DNA of 64,000 bases from HXMU1420-2 sp034670145 (GTDB lineage Bacteria; Pseudomonadota; Alphaproteobacteria; Rhodobacterales; Rhodobacteraceae), in assembly GCA_034670145.1 (NCBI GenBank), contig JAXMOA010000014.1:1-64000 (forward strand). Direction: 5' to 3'. How positions within the stretch are numbered: the first letter of the stretch is position 1; every line of letters starts with the position of its first letter. The position numbers were made by a program, and so were the translations under genes. The notes under the pieces were generated by a model. The model was not told the DNA's origin, did no database searches, and saw only the letters and a list, made by a program, of their open reading frames with translations. Below, in pieces: positions 59,788 through 64,000 of this stretch.

Positions 59788-60327
59788 TCACAGCTCTTCT
59801 GTATGCGTGCCTTCCATACGGATCCCCTGGCCGTTGCGGTGGGTTCCGTCCGGGTCGATTGTGGCCAGGTCGCAGAAGATCTCGATTCGGTGGCCGTCCG
59901 GGTCCAGGACATAGACGGCTTCGTTTTCGCCCCAGCTGCCATCGCCGCGTTGATCGACCCAGGAGTGCAGGACCGGCCCGCGCACCACGGTCAGGCCGAG
60001 TTCGTTCACCCGGTCGATAACGGCGAGCCAGTCTTCGCGGCTGTCACATTCCAGCGCGTAGTGGTGGAACATGGGGGGGCCGTCCAGGTCATCCTCGGGG
60101 CGGACCGGTTTGGGGCGATAGGTTTTGGCCGGGTTGTGCACCAGGACCAGTTCGTGATGCACATTGCCCAGACGCATGAAGGTCAGTTCGACCGGGATGT
60201 TCGGGTTTTCACCGGCCGGGTGGCGTTCGGTCAGCTTGAAGCCGAAAGCTTTGCGGTAGAAGGCGATGGACCGGTCTGTATCGCTGACCTCGACAGCGAA
60301 ATGCTGCATGCGTTTGACGTTGGGCAT
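59788..60327 (-). CDS. VOC family (extradiol dioxygenase/glyoxalase-like) protein
   Basis: This 179-residue protein begins VKRMQHFAVEVSDTDRSIAFYRKAFGF, the usual vicinal-oxygen-chelate first module, with a metal ligand at His9. The second module carries HHYALE and ends with DPDGHRIEIF, supplying the remaining ligands. Such enzymes cleave catechols or act on glutathione adducts. It is the first gene of a two-gene unit with an MhpA-like hydroxylase, which favours aromatic ring cleavage. The length is that of a single-domain VOC protein, shorter than classic extradiol enzymes. Confidence 0.83.
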   Translation of the reverse strand: MPNVKRMQHFAVEVSDTDRSIAFYRKAFGFKLTERHPAGENPNIPVELTFMRLGNVHHELVLVHNPAKTYRPKPVRPEDDLDGPPMFHHYALECDSREDWLAVIDRVNELGLTVVRGPVLHSWVDQRGDGSWGENEAVYVLDPDGHRIEIFCDLATIDPDGTHRNGQGIRMEGTHTEEL

Positions 60328-60455
60328 GATGGCTCTCCTCCCCAGGATGTGTGGTCAGCCTGTCACAGAGAATGGGGATCGGCAATCGCGGGATTTTTGG
60401 GATGCGGGGGCCGGGGCAATTGCGGTGGCCCGCTCAGAACCGGTCGCGCACAAAC

Positions 60456-60485
60456 GAAAAACCCCCGCAGCTGATGCTCGGGGGT
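60456..60485 (-). terminator. Rho-independent terminator after rpsU
   Basis: On the minus strand ACCCCCG pairs with CGGGGGT (plus positions 60479-60485 and 60461-60467) around an 11-base loop, followed by four more T. It starts about 36 bases after the rpsU stop. Confidence 0.88.
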
Positions 60486-60521
60486 GTTCCATTTATTTGT
60501 CCGCTGAGAGGCGGTCCGGTC

Positions 60522-60728
60522 TTAGAGGAGCCCTTCGCGTTGGGCCTTCTTGCGCGCCAGCTTACGGGCACGACGGATCGCTTCTGCTTTCTCACGCGCC
60601 TTTTTCTCGGATGGTTTCTCGAAATGCTGCTTGAGCTTCATCTCGCGGAACACACCTTCACGCTGAAGTTTCTTTTTCAACGCACGGAGCGCTTGATCGA
60701 CATTGTTGTCGCGAACACTAACCTGCAT
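60522..60728 (-). CDS. rpsU: 30S ribosomal protein S21
   Basis: This 68-residue basic protein matches S21: MQVSVRDNNVDQALRALKKK at the start, then REMKLKQHFEKPSEKKARE and an Arg/Lys-rich tail. S21 sits near the 16S anti-Shine-Dalgarno region and aids initiation. It is monocistronic with its own terminator. Its leader has a near-perfect extended Shine-Dalgarno sequence partly folded into a hairpin just before the ATG (listed separately). Confidence 0.97.
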   Translation of the reverse strand: MQVSVRDNNVDQALRALKKKLQREGVFREMKLKQHFEKPSEKKAREKAEAIRRARKLARKKAQREGLL

Positions 60729-60748
60729 GTGGTTTTCACCACCTTTCT
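60729..60748 (-). promoter_or_regulatory. rpsU ribosome binding site overlapped by a GAAA-loop hairpin
   Basis: On the minus strand AGAAAGGTGG (60748-60739) matches nine of ten bases of the anti-Shine-Dalgarno complement. Its last four bases belong to GTGGT, which pairs with ACCAC directly before the ATG around a GAAA tetraloop. The hairpin would hide part of the site or bring it closer to the start codon. Confidence 0.55.
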
Positions 60749-60841
60749 GTCTAGAGTTGCATGGAATTGCAGGAGGTGGCGATATAACAACACCATGCTA
60801 CGTTGTCCAGTACGTGGATTCGATCCTTGGAGGGATGTGTC

Positions 60842-61516
60842 ATGTCAGGTGAAAACAGTCTGGAACTCTTGCTGGATGCTGCTTTGGAGCATGTGGCGTT
60901 TGATGGCTGGTCAGATGAAACGTTCAAGGCTGCGATTGAAACGTCGGGTCTGGAGCCGGGGCTGGCGCGGGGGTTGTGTCCGCGCGGGGCCGTTGATCTG
61001 GCGCTGGCCTATCATCGTCGCGGGGATCGCCTGATGCAGGAGCGGCTGGCGGGGATGGATTTGCAGGCGATGCGGATACGCGAGCGGATCACTGCCGCAG
61101 TGCGGGTGCGTCTGGAGGTGGTTGAGGAGCCAGAGGCGGTGCGCCGGGGAATGACGCTGTTTGCGCTGCCGGGTCACGCGCCGCTGGGGGCCAAGGCGAT
61201 CTGGAACACCTGCGATCAGATCTGGACGCTGATCGGAGACAGTTCGCGGGATGGCAATTGGTATTCCAAGCGGGCGATTCTGAGCGGTGTCTATTCGAGC
61301 ACGGTGTTGTTCTGGCTGGGCGATGACAGCCCGGACCGGCAGGCGACCTGGGATTTTCTGGATCGGCGGATCGAGGATGTCATGAAGTTTGAAAAGTTCA
61401 AGGCGCAGGTGAATGACAACCGGTTGCTCAAGCCGTTGCTGGCCGGGCCGAACTGGTTGATGAGCCGGATCAAGGCGCCGACCGCGCGCGAGGATATGCC
61501 CGGCTCGGTCAATTGA
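60842..61516 (+). CDS. COQ9 family ubiquinone-biosynthesis protein
   Basis: This 224-residue protein opens LLDAALEHVAFDGWSDETFKAA, the TetR-like N-terminal helices of COQ9, and has the central WYSKRAILSGVYSSTVLFWLGD block of the lipid-binding COQ9 domain. COQ9 assists COQ7 hydroxylation in ubiquinone synthesis. GGAGG lies eight bases before the ATG at 60842; an earlier in-frame ATG lacks one. It is monocistronic and convergent with the TRAP operon. Confidence 0.9.
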   Translation: MSGENSLELLLDAALEHVAFDGWSDETFKAAIETSGLEPGLARGLCPRGAVDLALAYHRRGDRLMQERLAGMDLQAMRIRERITAAVRVRLEVVEEPEAVRRGMTLFALPGHAPLGAKAIWNTCDQIWTLIGDSSRDGNWYSKRAILSGVYSSTVLFWLGDDSPDRQATWDFLDRRIEDVMKFEKFKAQVNDNRLLKPLLAGPNWLMSRIKAPTAREDMPGSVN

Positions 61517-61522
61517 AAGGGG

Positions 61523-61557
61523 ATCGGCCCTCTGATTCCGGTCAGATTGGGGCCGAT
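61523..61557. terminator. Bidirectional hairpin between coq9 and dctM-like genes
   Basis: ATCGGCCC at 61523-61530 pairs with GGGCCGAT at 61550-61557, and an inner TCTGA/TCAGA stem (61531-61535 with 61542-61546) continues it. It fills the 55-base gap between two convergent stops. A weak TTATTTTG follows on the plus strand. Confidence 0.55.
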
Positions 61558-61571
61558 TCCGTTATTTTGGG

Positions 61572-62903
61572 TTAGCCAAAGCCGTCGATGAACCAGACCA
61601 GCCAGAGCGTGATGGGCGGGAAGGCCACAAGCAGGACGACTCGGATCATGTCGGTCAGAACGAAGGGCATGGCGCCGCGATAGGTTTGGCCGATTGGCGT
61701 GTCCTTTGCCATCGAGTTGATGATGAACAGGTTCATACCGACCGGTGGCGTGATCAGGCCGACCTCGACCACGATCAGGACCAGAATTCCGAACCACAGC
61801 CCGAAATCGTTGACCGTCATGCCAAAGTCCAGCACGGACATGATGGGAAAGATGATCGGGACGGTCAGCAGCACCATGGACAGCGAATCCATCACGCAGC
61901 CAAAGATAAGATACATGATCAGCACGACCGTCAGGATCAGCCAGGGCGACAGATCCTGGAGTGCCACCCAGGCCGAGGCGGTTTGCGGCAATTGGGTGAG
62001 GGACAGGAAGTTGTTGTAGATCCCCGCGCCCAGAATGATGAGGAAGATCATGGCTGTTGATCCGGCGGTGGTCAGTATCGCCTGGGACAGGCGGGACCAG
62101 CTCATCTCTCCGGCGAGCAGCGCCACCAGCCCGGTGCCGGCGGCGCCAATGGCGGCGGCCTCGGTCGGGGTGAAGATACCACCGTAGATGCCACCGACGA
62201 CGACGACAAAGATGACGATCACCGGCCAGACCTTGCCCAGGGCGACCAGGCGTTCGGCCCATGGCACGCGGTCCTTTACGGCGGCGGAATTGGGTGACAC
62301 GCGGACCCAGATCGAGATTGTGACCATATATCCGATGGCGGCGAGAATCCCCGGCAGCAGGGCGGCGACGAAGAGTTTTTCGATATTCTGCTCGGCCAGG
62401 ATGGCATAGATCACCAGGATGACCGAGGGCGGAATCAGGATGCCCAGCGTACCGCCGGCTGCCAATGCGCCGGTGGCCAGTGATCCGGGATAGCCGTAGC
62501 GGCGCAGCTCGGGCAGGGCGACCTGGCCCATTGTGGCGGCGGTGGCCAGGGACGATCCGCAGATTGCGCCGAAGCCGGCACAGGCCCCCACGGCGGACAT
62601 GGCCACGCCACCGCGCCGGTGACCCAGAAAGCTTTCGGCTGCGCGAAACAGGGCGGCGGACATGCCCGAGAGCGTGGCGAACTGGCCCATCAGCAGGAAC
62701 AGGGGGATGATGGAGAAGGAATAGTTCGAGAAGGTGCCGTAGGTCAGCGTCTTGAGCTGATTGAGGGTCATCATGGGGGTGCCGATCACCAGATAGGTGC
62801 CGGTGACGCCGACCCCGATCATGGCCAGGCCAATCGGGGCGCGCAGGAAGACCAGCAGCAGGAGAACGGGAAACGACCAGATGGCCAGTTCGAAAGGAGA
62901 CAT
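61572..62903 (-). CDS. TRAP transporter large permease (DctM family)
   Basis: This 443-residue permease has about twelve membrane spans with the DctM signatures FLLMGQFATLSGMS, GFGAICGSSLATAATMGQVALPEL and TPTEAAAIGAAG in the scaffold and transport re-entrant loops, and ITPPVGMNLFII near the end. It forms the sodium-driven transport unit with the small permease. It lies nine bases after the small-permease gene. The substrate cannot be inferred; TRAP systems take up C4-dicarboxylates, sugar acids, sulfonates and others. Confidence 0.93.
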   Translation of the reverse strand: MSPFELAIWSFPVLLLLVFLRAPIGLAMIGVGVTGTYLVIGTPMMTLNQLKTLTYGTFSNYSFSIIPLFLLMGQFATLSGMSAALFRAAESFLGHRRGGVAMSAVGACAGFGAICGSSLATAATMGQVALPELRRYGYPGSLATGALAAGGTLGILIPPSVILVIYAILAEQNIEKLFVAALLPGILAAIGYMVTISIWVRVSPNSAAVKDRVPWAERLVALGKVWPVIVIFVVVVGGIYGGIFTPTEAAAIGAAGTGLVALLAGEMSWSRLSQAILTTAGSTAMIFLIILGAGIYNNFLSLTQLPQTASAWVALQDLSPWLILTVVLIMYLIFGCVMDSLSMVLLTVPIIFPIMSVLDFGMTVNDFGLWFGILVLIVVEVGLITPPVGMNLFIINSMAKDTPIGQTYRGAMPFVLTDMIRVVLLVAFPPITLWLVWFIDGFG

Positions 62904-62912
62904 CGCGGGACC

Positions 62913-63425
62913 TCAGTCGTCGATCCCGGCCAGACGGCGGCCGGAACGCAGGATGCAGAAAAGGGAGACGATGACGAACCCGGCCGCGCCGATCAGACCG
63001 GCGGCGTATCCTTGCCAAACCGGGATCTGGGCGATGAGGGTGGTTTCGCCGTAAGAGAGTTTGTCCTGCATGCCCAGATAGAGCCTTTGGGTGCCGATGT
63101 AGGCGACAAAGCACATGGCGATGTTGAAGAGCAGGTCCAGGGTGCGGTCCATCACCGGGGGGATGACGGTTTGAAACAGGTCAACCTTGGCGTGGGCCTC
63201 TTGGTATTGGGCCCAGGGCAGGAAGGCAAAGATGGCGGCGGCCATGCCGATTTCGGTGAAATCATAGATGCCCCGGATCGGGCCCAGCCCGATGTCCAGC
63301 GGCACAAAGGCGCGTCCGGCGATCGAGATACATGTCATCAGGATCACAGCCAGAAGGGTCGCCCCACCCGCAAAGGCAAGGAGGCGGGCCAACAGGCCGA
63401 TTGCGCGATCAAGGTGTTGGTACAT
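62913..63425 (-). CDS. TRAP transporter small permease (DctQ family)
   Basis: This 170-residue protein has four hydrophobic segments (about 12-35, 47-70, 88-110 and 130-155) and the DctQ-type HAKVDLF block after the second. It helps stabilise the large permease. The start at 63425 is preferred; the open frame continues upstream across the preceding intergenic hairpin and the dctP-like gene, without plausible sequence. It lies 71 bases downstream of the binding-protein gene. Confidence 0.88.
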   Translation of the reverse strand: MYQHLDRAIGLLARLLAFAGGATLLAVILMTCISIAGRAFVPLDIGLGPIRGIYDFTEIGMAAAIFAFLPWAQYQEAHAKVDLFQTVIPPVMDRTLDLLFNIAMCFVAYIGTQRLYLGMQDKLSYGETTLIAQIPVWQGYAAGLIGAAGFVIVSLFCILRSGRRLAGIDD

Positions 63426-63446
63426 TCCACCCTCCCATGGAAATGA

Positions 63447-63482
63447 GGCGCGGGGGAAGGGTGCTCTCCCTCCCCCCGCGCC
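63447..63482 (-). other. Strong intercistronic stem-loop between TRAP binding-protein and permease genes
   Basis: A 15-bp stem (63447-63461 with 63468-63482), perfect except for one G-U pair, encloses a six-base loop, starting 15 bases after the binding-protein stop. It has no T-run. Such hairpins often protect the upstream binding-protein mRNA or lower downstream expression, giving an excess of binding protein over permease. Confidence 0.7.
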
Positions 63483-63496
63483 GGGATCTGGCGGAT

Positions 63497-64000
63497 TTAA
63501 CCGCCGTGCTTGACGATCAGGTCTTTGGCCTGCTGGATCAGGGCGGCACCGTCGATGCCTTTGGCTTCCATATCGGCAATCCAGCGGGCGACGACGGGTT
63601 CGGACGCGGTTTTCCAGCGGGCGACCTCGGCGGCGTCGAGCTGCACGATGTTGTTGCCGGCCTTGACCGCGATTTCGCGGGCCGGGGCGTCTGCGTCCCA
63701 CATCACCTGGGTGGCGAAGGCCGAGAGTTTGGCGCCGGATTCCGCGTCGATGATGGCCTTGAGGTCATCTGGCAGGGAGTCATAGCTGTTCTTGTTCATC
63801 ACCAGGACGATGGCAGCTGTGTAGAGTGCTTCGTCTCCGGTGAATTCGGTGTGGTTGCTGACCAGTTCGGACAGGCGCACGGCGGGGGTGACCTCCCATG
63901 GGATCACGGTGCCTTTGACGACACCTTTGGACAGGGCCTCGGGGATGGCGGGCAGAGGCATGCCGACCGGTTCGGCGCCCAGTTCGGACAGCAGGTCATT
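63497..64000 (-). CDS. TRAP transporter solute-binding protein (DctP family), C-terminal part
   Basis: The last 167 codons are present and the frame runs off the right window edge. The readable part has LGAEPVGMPLPAIPEALSKGVVKG, the usual DctP helix that follows the ligand-binding hinge, then LYTAAIVLVMNKNSYDSLPDDLK, and a C-terminal AARWK-like helix region. It captures the substrate for the DctQ/DctM permease. The N-terminal signal and most ligand contacts are outside the window. Confidence 0.9.
   Translation of the reverse strand, partial: NDLLSELGAEPVGMPLPAIPEALSKGVVKGTVIPWEVTPAVRLSELVSNHTEFTGDEALYTAAIVLVMNKNSYDSLPDDLKAIIDAESGAKLSAFATQVMWDADAPAREIAVKAGNNIVQLDAAEVARWKTASEPVVARWIADMEAKGIDGAALIQQAKDLIVKHGG

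Noticed and set aside
61291..63114. Open frame of 607 codons on the minus strand
   Set aside because: It overlaps the DctM permease in another frame on the same strand and has no membrane segments or domains.
1..64000. tRNA genes, CRISPR arrays, insertion sequences, prophage or integrative element ends
   Set aside because: Intergenic regions were read for cloverleaf sequences, regularly spaced repeats and transposase or integrase motifs; none was convincing. A tRNA-scanning program would be decisive.

Overview
The window looks like a chromosomal segment of a Rhodobacteraceae (Roseobacter-type) alphaproteobacterium. This is inferred from the gene set: TrcR (DUF1013), COQ9, a small SRP RNA beside dnaX-ybaB-recR, an HDAC-xseB-ispA-dxs run, TRAP and Yej transporters, a non-pyrrolysine MttB homologue and an arylsulfatase. 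Base composition is high in G+C except at the extreme left edge. About 65 protein genes and one RNA gene are supported. No tRNA, rRNA, CRISPR array, transposase or prophage gene was seen.

Region by region. (1) 1-4.7 kb: the 3' end of a NeuB/PseI-type sialic or pseudaminic acid synthase, AT-rich, faces a convergent polysaccharide-export operon (yjbH, yjbF, wza-like). (2) 4.9-9.6 kb: mtnA, a DadA-like oxidase, a bacterial SABATH carboxyl methyltransferase and zapE. (3) 9.7-17.2 kb: an MFS carrier, then a tight minus-strand run: AEC carrier, fghA, sthA, a UPF0178 protein, a HAD hydrolase, an OCD/mu-crystallin protein and an alpha/beta hydrolase. (4) 17.3-19.6 kb: an SDR with an MttB-family methyltransferase. 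(5) 20-28 kb: minus-strand housekeeping: clpS, an RsmC-like methyltransferase, an SDR lacking the usual lysine, hemF, HDAC, xseB, ispA, dxs and a PPP phosphatase. (6) 28-35.7 kb: a HAD hydrolase, a membrane-anchored TAXI protein, a DacC-SPOR carboxypeptidase, a cytoplasmic-type sulfatase, gltS and a DsbA-like isomerase. (7) 35.7-41.4 kb: a yejABEF peptide transporter. (8) 41.7-46.7 kb: a membrane cytochrome c, pheA, a SRPBCC protein, nudC and a 5'-nucleotidase. (9) 46.8-53 kb: SRP RNA, an AAA ATPase, dnaX, a TauD-like dioxygenase, ybaB, recR and trcR. (10) 53-60.3 kb: an RNase T2, two small envelope proteins, and an operon of pyrB, a tail-anchored protein, a pseudo-dihydroorotase and plsY; then a flavin hydroxylase with a VOC protein. 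(11) 60.5-64 kb: rpsU, coq9 and a DctMQP TRAP transporter cut by the window edge.

The most unusual observations are: two copies of an approximately 80-bp intergenic element built on the palindrome TGTCCCAGCTGGGACA with 10-bp phased half-sites; a plant-type SABATH methyltransferase; a metal-ligand-less dihydroorotase co-transcribed with an unknown tail-anchored protein; phased GATAA boxes upstream of an AAA ATPase next to the SRP RNA; an orphan TAXI binding protein carrying its own membrane and coiled-coil tail; and a GNRA-type hairpin that sequesters part of the rpsU ribosome binding site.

All product calls rest on reading motifs and family resemblance by eye. No database search was possible.
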